Of a DNA stretch of 64,000 bases, positions 1-13,400 are shown piece by piece. The DNA is taken from contig CM065311.1 in the NCBI GenBank assembly GCA_033032175.1, positions 5,263,190 through 5,327,189 of the forward strand, read 5' to 3'. The notes beneath the pieces are model-generated. The model did no database searches. It had not been told where the DNA came from and saw only the letters and a list, made by a program, of their open reading frames with translations. A program made the translations under genes and the position numbers. This DNA is from Saturnia japonica. Taxonomy: Eukaryota; Arthropoda; Insecta; Lepidoptera; Saturniidae. Each line of letters begins with the position of its first letter. The first letter of the stretch is position 1.

Positions 1-1045
1 AAGATAAAGATTTATATAATAATAATAATGAATAGGTTACATGTCATACAATGGTGCTGATTTGAAAACATGTCATTGTTGCAATAGTGCTGATTTGAAA
101 TTGTTTCTGTATTTTATACACACATGCTTATGTATTCGTTTATTGTTATAGATAACAAGCAGAAAAATATTGCCGAAATTATAATACAATTATGATTGTT
201 ACATATACTCCTTAATTTTATTTCCTGTTATTACAACTCGATTTAAAGGTCATTATATATTACCTTTATGAATCGTTCGTTAAAAAATTATGTTGGAAAA
301 TGATGATAATTTTAGAAAATAATATGACTAACGATAATAATAACTGTAGTTTTTTTTAAATTGAAATAAATATCATCAGATATATCTGATAAGCATTAGT
401 AGAATGTAATATTTTATAAATATTATAAACAAATAAAGGAAAGGCAATAAAAATCTTACACGTTACGCGAGAAATCTTATAATTGACAAATTACATTTAT
501 GCAGTTGAAAACTAATGTTAACTCTACTTAACCAACCAAATATTTTGGTTACATTGTAGAATGTTTATTAACACAATTATTTCATTGAATAATTAATGTA
601 TACTATGTTACTAGACTACAATTACGTGTAACTTCTTATCTTGAATGTGAAGTCTTTAATCGTTTTTTATTATATGTACAAACCTACAAAATTTGTGTTT
701 CGAGCGAGTATTTATATCAATTTGGTTATCCTTCTAATAGAACACAAATTTGATTAAAACTTCTAATAGGTATAGCAATAATCGTAAGATACAACAAATA
801 CAATGCATATGATATGATGCAATCATATGATACAATATTGACTTGAATTAAATGTTTTATTATGCCATTTAGATTAATTAAACTATGAATTTTAGTTCTC
901 CGACTACGACAATGTGACATGCGCTCCACATTTTTTAACAGGACAGTTTAATTTTTGCTTAATTAGTTGTAGTTTCCGGTGGCATAAAAACGTAGACGTC
1001 AAGGAAAATGACTAATTTAATTTCCATGTATATAAATTTTTCTTT
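1..1045. other. AT-rich flank downstream of the CUB gene
   Basis: Very AT-rich sequence with no exon, repeat or RNA gene that I can support. Short open frames here show no domain or splice signals. Confidence 0.5.
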
Positions 1046-1056
1046 TTTATTTTATT
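1046..1056 (-). terminator. Polyadenylation signals of the CUB gene
   Basis: Two adjoining AATAAA hexamers (plus-strand TTTATT at 1046-1051 and 1051-1056) lie about 230 nt past the stop codon on the minus strand. They are plausible 3'-end signals. Confidence 0.45.
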
Positions 1057-1282
1057 TTAGATACTACTCGCAAATATATTTTAAAATGCAGTTTTCTAAA
1101 AAGATGCTTTCAAAACTTTAATAAATATTATAAAACTAAGTAATAATTACGAAAATAACATCCTAATCCTTATCGTGAAAAATATGTTTACAATTTGTAC
1201 CACAATCGTTCACATTCGTATACCTACACAATATTCAAGAGTTATCTATAAATACTCGCCCGTATTATCACGTTTCAGTTCA

Positions 1283-1475
1283 CTAAAGCACTGATAAAAT
1301 TTCCACACAGATCAATAAAACACAGTATGTGAGAACATAGTTCAGTTTCAGCGTACTGGCAGCAATAGATGCGGCTGGAGCAGGTGTTGGTGGACCCAAA
1401 CGGTTGTTCGCTCTTACAACCTGTGTTCGCCATCTTATAGTATACAACGGTTGCTGTCGCGATAGAGCCACCAAT
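1283..1475 (-). CDS. CUB gene exon 16: last exon with hydrophobic tail
   Basis: The acceptor TTTTAATTATCAG adds one base to close the codon from exon 15, then 63 codons and [13 protein letters not shown] ends the last CUB domain. A Pro/Ala/Ser linker ([14 protein letters not shown]) leads to about 18 hydrophobic residues ([18 protein letters not shown]) right at the C terminus. Small residues before a terminal hydrophobic block with no cytoplasmic tail are the hallmark of a GPI-anchor signal. Confidence 0.8.
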
Positions 1476-4400
1476 CTGATAATTAAAATATTAAATAATG
1501 TAACATCACATAGAAGACTCAACTGACTCTGGCATGTGACATCATACAATAGCTCGCGGTGCGGCGCCGGCGCCTGTACGGCATGACAGCGCGGCGGCGA
1601 TGCTCCTATAAAGCTCGGGGACCTCCTGAGTGGTACGGGCTATTCTACTTCTATTTTTGTATACTTGTAATAAAATGAAATGCTGTCCGTGTAATCAGCA
1701 ATTGTCAGTAATCATGTGTGGCATTATGTAAAAAGTAAACTGCTCGTATTATATTTCTATATAATTTATCGAACAAGTCAAGACCATAATTCCACAGTCT
1801 TTACAATAAAAATAATTAAAGTAAGATCCAAAACCTCACATCGAACTATGTTCTTATAGAATCACTATCTCTTTTAATACTTGATGTAATGGTTGGCTTA
1901 TTTGCCGGTATGCCATTGAAGACTGCCGATGAAATTTGTGTCACTGACGGTCACCGTTGTTTGTAAACGACTGTAACGTACTTACCATCAGTTACTGTGC
2001 AGTCATTTTATCGTGATAGTAAAAAAAAAGATACTTATATCGAGAAATATAATTATGGTTACCATTATTCATTTGATCAAATATATAGCAGGTACATTGG
2101 TTGCTAATTGTAAGAAATATAAGTACATTTAATGATTTACACTCAAAAATACGCACTGGCACACGACGCGTACCAACTCTTTCCTCAGAAGCAAGTATCA
2201 AACTATTAATGACTGGCCTGGCCAGAGTTAGACTCCGACCTTTCTGAGGTTAGTTATAAATAGCTGCGCAATGCAGTGACCATTTAACATCATGTGAATT
2301 CTATGCCATTCACTTCATACCAGTAAAAAAATAGAATGCCAGAAAAAAATATAAGTGTAAGAAATAAAGTATTTTAAAGTATTTAGAAATTACATCCTAT
2401 TAAAGATATTTTATTATAAAGTACGGGTAACAACCCTAAATATATTATAATGAAAATATATATCTATAATACAATTAACAATAGGAGGAAAGGAAACTAA
2501 GTTAACAAGAAGGAATGGAGGCATTTTAGTGAATAGTTTTTTACCTATATTTATTTTTCTACGTAACGCCTTTTAGATCATGAAGGGAATTAATTCGAAG
2601 CGAGCCCGTTTTGATACATTGACTGGATGTACCTACGTTTTCACAGATCGTTATTTCGGATTTACGAGTGGAAATGTAATTTCGGAAACACGCCACGTAA
2701 CCTCTTACGGCTTTTCTAATATGCACAAAGAAAAAGAAATCTTTATACCGAAAAAGTGTCTAACTGTGTAAAAGCATGATCTTCTACGTATCTATATACG
2801 TATATATCGCGGTTTCCACGGTTGCGTATTAAGGTTGGGACATTCATAAATAATTTATCAAATGGAGCATCTAGAAAGCGTTTCTCGTTTGGAAATTGTT
2901 AAGTTCGTGCTAAAAGCTAATTTTGTTTATATTTCCTCGTACGTCTTCTGATTATATAATAGCTTTGCGTTAAATCAACGTCTGATATAAACAGGTCAGT
3001 CTTTTTAGAAAAATATCCATAATGTTCTATTGAGCAGAATTATTGCTTGATCTAAATTATAATAAATAGGCATATCATAAAATAATGTACTGATTCTGAT
3101 ACCAATTACCCTGACTTGTAAACTTCTGTGAGCGGTTGTCAGCGTGAGCTCACATTATATATTAACAACATCAATAATCTCATATGTTACCGAGTTATAT
3201 CATTTAATCACATACCGTAAATTAGTCTACATTTGGTTGGTCCGTTGATTATTATTTTTGTTCTCGATAGTTTTTAGAGCAATGGCTATTGTTGCGGCCG
3301 CGTAATTTAAACCCATTGCCAATCAAAGTCGGTAGTTTTAATTTAATTATTTTCCGTAGCTAAAATTATGATATCCAGTGGGGGGTAGTTTTTTACAATT
3401 TGTCGTTGTCAGCACCGGCTCTCGCGACATTCCCGTGGGAACACCGTCGCTTTACGCACGGTGCAAAACTCGTTCGCCTCGGACTTTTCCTTATTAACTT
3501 CGTGCTCCAGACCTGTTAACTATCAAGCCGGTGTATGTATGTACAGTGGGTGCGTGAAGATTCAGGACCTTTGAATATAAATAGCTAAACCACGTCGGCG
3601 CCTTTCAAAAATTACAACAGACCGCAGTAACGGTGAGTTGGCATGACATTGTGAATATACTTCCTTTGCTGGATATTTTTAATCGTAATTTCGTTATTCG
3701 TGTCATCTCGCAGGTTGCTTCTATATTCGCGTGGGATCAACCAGCTACAATTTCACCTGATTTTAAGTGACGATGTGGCTAAGCATAGTGAGAGAACTGG
3801 CTCTCAAATACAGCTACTGGTGCACCTACAGGTGCTTGGCGACAAACTTTCAACTTGAGGTGTGGTAGCTAATATTTTCCTTCAACGAAAGTTCTGGCTA
3901 ATTGCAAGAATTCCAACTCACTTGATCTAAAACCTAGAAAGAATAGAAAATAAAAAATCATGTTACTGTACGATTCGTTTATACAGACATACCTTATAAC
4001 TACAGTGTTAAGTCGCCAGGGTAAAGTGTAAGTGTGATTTTTATGCCGTGCACAAAACGTGTACAACAACTCGCCGGCGGCTCCTGCTAATCCCGCGTCG
4101 CTCTGCGCCCCCGAGCCTGACCACTCGTGCAGTGTGATATTCCAGGAACCACAAGATTTATCCTATACAAAAACTACTATGTTGTACATTCATCTATATT
4201 ATTCAAGCTCTTTTAGAATTATATTTATCAAATTCAATATAGATATAACGTTCTGTTTTGTGAATAACTTTTTATAAGTTATACTTCTTCGAAGTAACGA
4301 AACAAAATACTTAATTCAAAAAATTTTACCCGTGTGCCAAAAAAAAGTTTATTTACACGACGTCAAATTATTTTTACACAGATAAAGCAATAAAGTCATT

Positions 4401-7400
4401 GAAATGAATTTACTTCATTCTCATTGGTGGCTAACGTCATTATGTCGAACTTCCGTCACATAATGCGCGCGCAGCTCTCAATTTTACCCTTTACTAAAAG
4501 TGCCAAAAGAAGTGTACTTCAAAAGTTCCTTAAACAAGCTCAATTATTAAAAAGGAAACAAAAACCCCGACTGCAACAAAAATACGACTCAAATATTAAT
4601 TTTTTTCTATTTTTGGTTTTATTTGATTCCCAGATGACGTACTTAAAATTTATAGTTTAAGTCACTCCCATAATTAAGACTAATCTAACGACACCTAGTA
4701 CGCTAAAATTCATCAAGCTGTTTAGGCTACAGATCGTGCCAAAGATATAGACTAGTTGAAAGCACTTCTAAATTCTAATTTCTTTTGCTAATATTTTTGT
4801 GTTCTTCCGTCAAATTAATTTTTATTCATATACATATATATGAAAACTTGTAAATAGCCTAGGCTATTACATAACATAAAACTACTTTTTCGCAGTCGGA
4901 TAAAAATTGTATGTGAAGCTTATAAAATAATATTTAAAACTGTGTTATTTTAATAATGATATTAATTAACACCCTTTGCATCTTCATTGTTCGTCATTTC
5001 ATTTGCGTGTCATCGCACGTAGGTTGCGTTCCAGTAATTTTATCAAGTTTATCGTAGCAAAAAAAAAATGAAAACTCGTAACGGTCGAATGGTTAAACTC
5101 AGTGATTTAGTCATACGATACGCGCTAGATTCAGTTTCAGCAGGTATAAATGTATTTTTCGAATACAATGCGTATTTATTTTGCTAAATGGTACGGCGAA
5201 AGAAAACACCGTGAGGAACCATAAAGTAAGGAAATCCAGATCTATCTGTAACTCAGCGTTTGAATGTGCCACACGTCATGGATTTCCGTGGTAATTTAAG
5301 CCGTGTTTTCTTTAGGGAGGTATTTGCTTAGCTCTGGAAACTATATAAATAGGAATAATAAAGTGATAAATTTAAAGAAATTAATAATAGTAACATCAAT
5401 AAAAAATACATTTTTTATATCTAACCTGCTCAGATGAAATATCTATAAAAAGCTGTCTCTCTACGTTCGAGTTGAGGACCCAAGTACATTGCTGATAAAA
5501 AAACTCGTTCAGACTTCCCGTAACTGATACATTCCTCGAAGAAATCTCACCTGATGGAGCAAAAGTAAACACGTTAATACAAAAGGGAAACATCTACGTG
5601 AGTACGCTATGTAAATACAGAAACGATGAGTCGCCGCGATGGTAACGTTGTAATTGGAACTTTACGATCTTGTTCGAGGTTTTTTCGATTCAGCTTTACT
5701 GTTTTACGCTAGGCGTTGTTAAACTGGGACGCGGCAAGTAATTCCACCGGACGCGCCCCCGCCGCGCCGCGCCGCACCTCGCCTCGCAGAACAATATCCA
5801 ACGCGTTTTTACAAACTCCTTTTCCAGACGCGAGTCGAATGTCAAATATAACTGTTTCTTTTCGTTTTATGTAATTGGAATTCTGTGGAGTTCATTCGAG
5901 ATAAATTGCAGATTATACGCCTCCACTGTAATAGAGTTTCACTGACTTATTTTGATTTTTATTTCGGTACCTAATTTTGTTTTATTTAAAAGAAAGAAAA
6001 AGGTTGCTTACCGGAGTGAGTTGTGTAAGTGCGTTGCCCGCACATTGCGTCATCATTGAAGCTGTATGCTGCTGCGTAGTCGAAACCACGACTTGCATAT
6101 GTATAATGAGCTACAGAATACTCCAAACGGACACTAGTCCAACTTCTAACAACGACCGGAAGCCAAGCCGCCTGTTCAACAACAACGCTTATTATAATAA
6201 AATCTTTTACTGAAACCATCACTACACTGTTTTATTGTTTTTAATACTTCAATATTGACTTTGTAACTAATAAGTTAAAAGACTAAAATATTTTTAATTA
6301 TAACATACTAAATATTATTTTAAGAACGTTGAAAATACGCTTGTACTGTTAAGTGCGGAAATAATTCTCATGTTTCCAAAATAAATATGCAGAGTGGAAT
6401 CTTATAAATTAATGATTTTATTTGAATATGTAATTTTTAATAAGTTTTTATTGTTAATCTAATAAGTATAGTCTAAACGTAAGTATGTAGTATATACTGC
6501 TATCGCAGATACGTACGTGCGCGGCGTATTGACAAATTTACCTTGCAACTACATCACGTAATATGCGTACGTAGTCCGGCTACTAAGTAATTGAATTTTC
6601 AGGAGCGAGCCTGTGAACTGTCGCCCTGAGTTGCGTCGCTCGTCCACTAATAACGGAGGCGGACGGATGACATCCCGCCAGTTAGACCCTGTTTTATGAG
6701 CACCAGGACACCGCTACACTACTACCCGTTTTAGATATTGTCGAAAGTTCATTTTGTAACAACGCGCCCGCCTAACAATTTTGCAACGACACGCGCTGTC
6801 AACTTGTGATGGGGGCGAAGCATTGTTAATAATTAAATTACGAGCTCGTTCTACCAGGAAAATAACAATTCGTAGGAGTAAGCATTCAAAATTATATAAT
6901 CACTCTCTTGCATATTTCCATAGCTGATAAACGTTAACCTTTACAAAGTTAGAGACCTCTTAATTACCGATCGATCAGAGCGAAACCTTCAAAGTTCTAT
7001 GAAGGAAAATTACTTAGATGAACATTAATTTAATTTAATATTCATAACTCGTCTGTAAAAGTAGTAAACACGGTTGTTTAGTTATTCTGCAACATATTTG
7101 TTTTTATGTTTCTCATACGTTTGCGTGGTCATTCCTCTCTTTATTGCTATTACATACTTAATAGTAACCCTCCTACTTAATTATGCGGATCGCGAGAGGC
7201 GCTTACGGAAGGGTTTACTCAACCCGCAGTCTTGTTTGCATAAGGCCGTTGTAACACGATTAATTTATTTGCTGTCGTCTTTCAAAGAACTCGCAATAAT
7301 TACATAACACATTTGGGATTCAGCTAAAGACTCGCCATTTGCGTGAGTAGAAAAAGATTTTCATTTGGGATTCAGCTAAAGACTCGCCATTTGCGTGAGT

Positions 7401-10400
7401 AGAAAAAGATTTTTTTAAGTGAAATCTCAGGGGGGGCTTCTATTGAAAAGAAAAAAAATTAATTATTCCCCCATTTTTTCTTTCCACACGTCATCATACT
7501 TTCATGAATATCAGAAGCAATTAATGCCAATTTTCTCCTTGATGGATTTCGTATATTCAATTTAGCTCCGATTTAATGAATGTCAATCACAATTAGTGTC
7601 ATTTTGTCGGAGTTTTTTTCATTTTTTTTTCAGGCTATTGTTATTGTTACCTGGAAATCTCCGCACAAGCAGGAGAGATGGGTGCCGTCACCGGCGACCA
7701 ATGCCACGTGATCGTGATAGTAAAGCGGGGTGGTTGCTCGGCACTCGCAGCCTGCGTCTCCGCAAGCTGTTCGACATCCTGATGCGCTCTCGGAACCTGT
7801 AGGTTCAGCACTCCACATACGATCGAGACGCTGTATCTAAGAGATAGAAATAAAACACATATACCACTTGCTCATACTTATTTTTAATTCTATGTATCTG
7901 ATCTCGTATTTTATAGTTTTCTTAAGCACTTAAGTAAATTTTCGTTTTGTATAGTACAATAAAAAACACTTGATTCATGTTTTTAAGTCATAATAAATAT
8001 CAACACATGTAAAGTATATATTTTGTATGTACATATATTGTACAAACTTAATTTTTTTTTTAATAACACAAACGTACTTTCGGTATACAACTTTGTTACA
8101 ACTTAAATAAAACGCACTCAATTATAAAGTCTAACAACAAAGAGACCCAAAAAACTAAGGAAAAGGAAAATGTACTTTATCAGTCCGTATATTTTTTCAT
8201 GATATGAGAGTACTTGTCAATTTTTGTCGACAAATATACAACAGATAAGGCAAATAAGTGATGTAAGTTATGAGTTTTCTTTAGTACAAATAAAAGTATA
8301 GAACACCTTTGAGTAGGCATATAGAATAGGTAGGTACTAACTTCAATAGTGACACTTTGGTTCGAAGCAGGAATAAAACGATGGGTGCATAGTAGTCTCT
8401 CTTCAATATTCCAAAAAATGTGATGATGAGACGGGGCAGAGACTCCGCCGTGTGCAGGCGCCGCCAACCCGTAATGTGTTGCGGCACATGTCGCATCTGG
8501 TGAAGCTGTCCCTTCATGTTGTTCTACGATTGCAAAGTGTTATAATAGCAACAATATTAGACATTTCTCTTAAATCTGGGCAATCTTTGAAGCAATGATG
8601 GCTCAATTGAGGGCGTGTACGGACTCCACGTCGATCGACGTGAGTTCAAATCCCTGCAATGACCCTGAGCTTTCGGTGAAGGAAAACATCGTGATGAAAC
8701 CATAACATGGTGGTATGGCTGAGTAGCTTTTAGGCAGCTTAATTAAGAAATTTTAGTTACCCACGTACTTAATATTTTTGTTGTTAGCACTTACCATCAT
8801 GAAATGCAAAAGCTCCATCAACGAATTCCTCTTCATCCACCGTTTGGGAGGACGCACGTCGCACCAAAATTGTCAAGTTAGTACCCTTAGAAGTTACAGC
8901 TTGGCGTATTAGAAATCTACCAGACGGATCTCTGGCCTCCTTGGTAGCTGGACCGCAAACCCTTAGGAGAGCTCGATCACCTCTTTCAGACCTATCACCT
9001 CTCTCTCTTGAACTAAATTCATGAAGCCCTTCTAAAACCTCAATATGAGATCGACAGCTTTGTAATCTGTTAACAGAAATTTATTATATATGTGAATATT
9101 GATGGATTATGATGATTTTGTATTTTTCTCGGTATGAAGGAAACATTATTATTAAACAAAAAACATAACTATGAAAAATTTGGTTTTTGGATGGTAGATA
9201 TTCTTAGGATGTACTTAAATTACTTAAATTTCCAATAAATACTTTCTCTATACTAGTACTAATACGATTAAATGTTAAATAGAAATTTCATAGTTAAACT
9301 ACGTAAAAGTATTCCAAGATTAACGTATGAAACCTTGGAATAAATAGACGTGTCACACAATTTGCATTCTTCATTATAAACTCCTAGTAATTGCCGTACG
9401 GCACATATACACCCTAATAACACACTCTTTGAAATCAATAAATAATTCTTACCTTAAATTATAATTAAAAAGCGAAACTTGTACGACGTCTGTGGGTGCT
9501 CCTATTAGGTGTATAGCGCACTGACTTCGCCAAGTGGTTGCCCGAGAGTCAAAGTGCCCTGACCGCAATCCGCCCGGCCCGTATCCTCTCACATTCGCCC
9601 CACAACCAATCCGTCCGCCATTCACACTAAATACTTCGTTTGTGATCCCGTTGCTATCTATAGCTGCTATGCTGTCACCTATACAATTTGTTCTGTTATT
9701 AAAGATGCGAGTTATAGATTTTAAGAGAGTTGGGTTTTACAATAAGATCCTGAAGCATATTACAATGATTTCAAGTACTACGTTAAGCAGGTTTTACTCT
9801 CTGAAGATTATTATAGGGTGAATCATTATGATAATGATATGATGTCTGAAAGTGATTCCCTCTCCATGCATCCACTAATATACATGTTTATTATTATTGT
9901 ATTACATTAAAAATTATTATAGTAAAAAAATAAACCCTTTCGAGTATCTTGCTGGTTCTTCTCGATGACTGGGATGATTTCCGAATCGGTAGTAGATTTT
10001 TGACGTTCCTTGCCTTCGTAGGGCCTAAACTGAATAAAAAATTGTTGATATTGATTTAATTTAAAAAAAAACGACGTGCACTGGATGCTAAGTATCTACT
10101 GTTATATGATTTTTTTTACACCATGGCTTAATATTTGTTGTGAAATATCTAAGGCGCGTTTGGATGGGAATAAAAGTGTCCTGGTGGGACGTCGCGTCGC
10201 GTCGCGCTGACCCATTCGGCCAGCGTCGCATCTGATCGACTCATCCCACCACTCTCAATATTTATTCCGAACGCTTCTTTCTCTACTATACGTACTTACT
10301 ACTTTGCACGTGTATGTTAGTGTATTAAAATAGTTTCTGATGCTAACTTTAAAGCATAAATAAAACAATTAAGTATAACATTTTAAATTATATTTTATTT

Positions 10401-13400
10401 TATAAATAACTATGTACATGAACATTTATTGTTTATTTTTTCGTTTTATTTATTTATATTTCAATATAATAATATGATTTAATTTTTTGGTTTAAAAATC
10501 ACAGAGTAAGGTAACTATAAATTTTCGAGTAAATCGAATAATTCTTAATATTTCACTTTTGTTACTATTTTATGCGTAAGTACAATTGATATATTTGTAT
10601 ATGTATACGGAGAGTCTTACTAGATCTTACTTAGACTTACCGTTGTCTAAATGGTGCGTAAGTGCAGCTAGGGGTGGCGAAGCGGGCATCATTGTTGGAG
10701 GTGCTCCGCTGGTGTCCACCCTTTCAATAAACTCTAGTTTAGCGATAAACCCGTTGTAGTCATACGGTGGTACCAATGGACCGGAACTAATGAAAAAAAA
10801 AATAATAGTGTTCAGATTAATCGGCATTAGTAACTATAATTATGCTAATAATCTACTTTTAAAGTTAGTCTTTTTAATATGCAATTATACTAATATCTAT
10901 TTACTTGAATTTTTGGTTCCGTTTGTTCTTCGTATCTAGACTGACGAACGGTAAGTATAATAGTAAAACATCAAACAAATTAAAAAAACATGTTAATTTA
11001 ATTATCTTTTACATCATGTATACAGTGTACAAAAGATTATGATTAAATTGGATGTAGATTATAAAGGTTACTTCTTAATATGCTTCTAACAATCGATTTT
11101 GATTAAACTTTAAGTTAGTATGAATTGCCCGTACCCCTTATATATATATTTTTAGGAAAATAACCATCGATATTAAAATGTCCACTTTTACTCCATCTAT
11201 TCCTTGTTTCAATATTATCCTTTAATTTTCACGTCGTATATATTTATAAAACTTACTTGAATTCTAGAAGTAAATTTGGCCCAGGGTGTTCTAAGACTGC
11301 AGTTCTTTCTGAACACAATGACCCCAGCAGTGAAGCAGACGGTGAACTACCAGCCCTCAAAGTCAAATAATCCGTTGTACAATGACTGAAAAACGGTTTT
11401 ATGAATGTAGATACACTCTAACAACATGGGCGTAGCTAGGTACGAACATGAGTGTAGCTAACCCCCCCCCCCCCCCCTCCCCAACCCAATTCCAGTACGA
11501 TGTTGGTATCCGTACGTGGTTGGTAAGCCCGTGGTAACCGTACGGATGTGGAAAGTTCTTTCAGAGAAGACTTCACTCGTTCCTATGATACTGGGACGTT
11601 CAACTATCGATAGAATCTGTCACCGATGGCCGTACTTAGTATCAGGTGCTATAGAGTCATATTATTACCAAACCATACTATATTATAACTGTCTTAACGC
11701 GATAAACCCAAAAACTACTGAACGGACTTTCATAAGGTTTTTCATCAAAGGACGGAGTGATTCTTGAGAAAGTTTTAGGTTTATAATTCATGGTTTTTTG
11801 AATATTGCCTGTAATATGAGGATAATTGTCGAAGATGTCGGAAAAATCATGCCGACTGGGAGTTTACAAGCATGCGCCGCGTAAACCAATAGAGTTATAA
11901 TATGTATTAGGTACTCTGCTACCTGTGCAAAGCCGGGGCGCGTCGTTAGTTTAGTATATATAAAAAAAAATAATATTAGTTTATCATTTTATTGGACATG
12001 TAGTACATTAGCGAAGTTATTTGAAGAATTTTATTCAATAATAAAATATAAATATCGGCGTACTGAAAAATCAAGTTTACTGTTACTCTAAATATTAAAG
12101 TAAAAATATTTCTATTCATTTGTGTAATTTATCATCCTTTCACCTTTTGTGTAACATAAAACTTATCTCAACTAAACCAAATGAAAAAACATTACTTAAA
12201 ACCCCGTTATTCTCGGAACCCCTCATTTATAAAACGTAATCAAATCATATCGGTCTTCTTTGGAGACCCAAAGCTTACATAAATCAGATTTTAGATTTCG
12301 ACAAAAATCTTAATTATTAGAAATGATTTTAAAGATCTATTAACGTGTTATAAAATCGTCAGACCGAATAATCCACATAGAGAAATGAAAACAAGTTATA
12401 GTTTTAAAAAAACGGGTAAGTTCAAATTGGTAATAATTTACTTTGCTAATTTTTTCCTTTATAAATGATTTTTTTAAAATAGCACAGCAAAGTGAGGAAT
12501 TGTGTTTGAGAGACCAGCAATCTATCGCCGGTCGTCGCTGTCGTACCGGCTTTATTTGGAGATTTCTCTCCAGATAAGACAGCCCGATTGGTGGAATAAT
12601 CTCTGGAAAATCGCAGCTAAATAACCTTGTGTTGTGTTCCTCTGGATAGTATTGTTTCCAGAGCTCCTTGAGGTAGAGGTTTTTAGGTCGGCATCGCGCT
12701 AGTGATACCTATGGTACAAGCGTCTATAGGTTACGGTAACCCCTTACTAGGCGGGCCGTATGCTCGTTTGCCACCTTTGTAGTATAGAAAAAAGCCTTTC
12801 AGCAAAAGACAGTCATTATGAAGGGCTTATCACACTATACATGGTGGTCGCGATCCAGACTCCTACCACCTTGCTTGAGTACTGGATTTGCACCTGGTGA
12901 TCCCGGAAAGCGGTACGGACAAGTGTGCCACTATGTGGACAACCTAGACAGTCGCGGTTTAATCTGACATGATTTGTCATGTCCTACCAGTCACTCCCGG
13001 CAATTGGGTTTGGTCATTTTTTTAAATCTGATCTAAATTAAAAAACATTTCGAAGAATTGCATTCTTTGTTAATTTTATAATATACATATTAGAATAATA
13101 ATATTGAATGATAAAAGATATTTTTGAAAAAAGTCCTATGCCCTTTGTTTGACCTTTATGACGTCATCACTAGCATTATAAACGCCTTAGGATTACAGAT
13201 TATCTGTGTAAACTGTCATTTGTCAAATGATGTTGGGTATGTCAAAAGCTACGTCAGTGTTGTCAGGGCACTTGAATAAGGTTTACGTTTCGTTTCCTGA
13301 GAAGTTAAATTTTTCCTACCAAAGTTGTATAATAATTGCTGTTTTATCAAAACAGTAGAAACCCTTGTTGAGACATAATTCCCATTTTAGTTTTATAATA

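Larger units (their letters stand above)
4163..7650. other. Introns 14, 13 and 12 of the CUB gene
   Basis: Between exons 15, 14, 13 and 12 the sequence is mostly AT-rich. A C/G-rich patch lies at about 5,745-5,790 and a moderately GC-rich block at about 6,600-6,720. A 52-bp tandem duplication is at 7,310-7,413. The tract at 5,190-5,230 resembles a fragment of the family A repeat tail. No further exon is required by phase. Confidence 0.45.

Noticed and set aside
8596..8745. tRNA gene suggested by a B-box-like motif
   Set aside because: No paired acceptor stem or anticodon arm could be built. The motif sits in a dispersed repeat.
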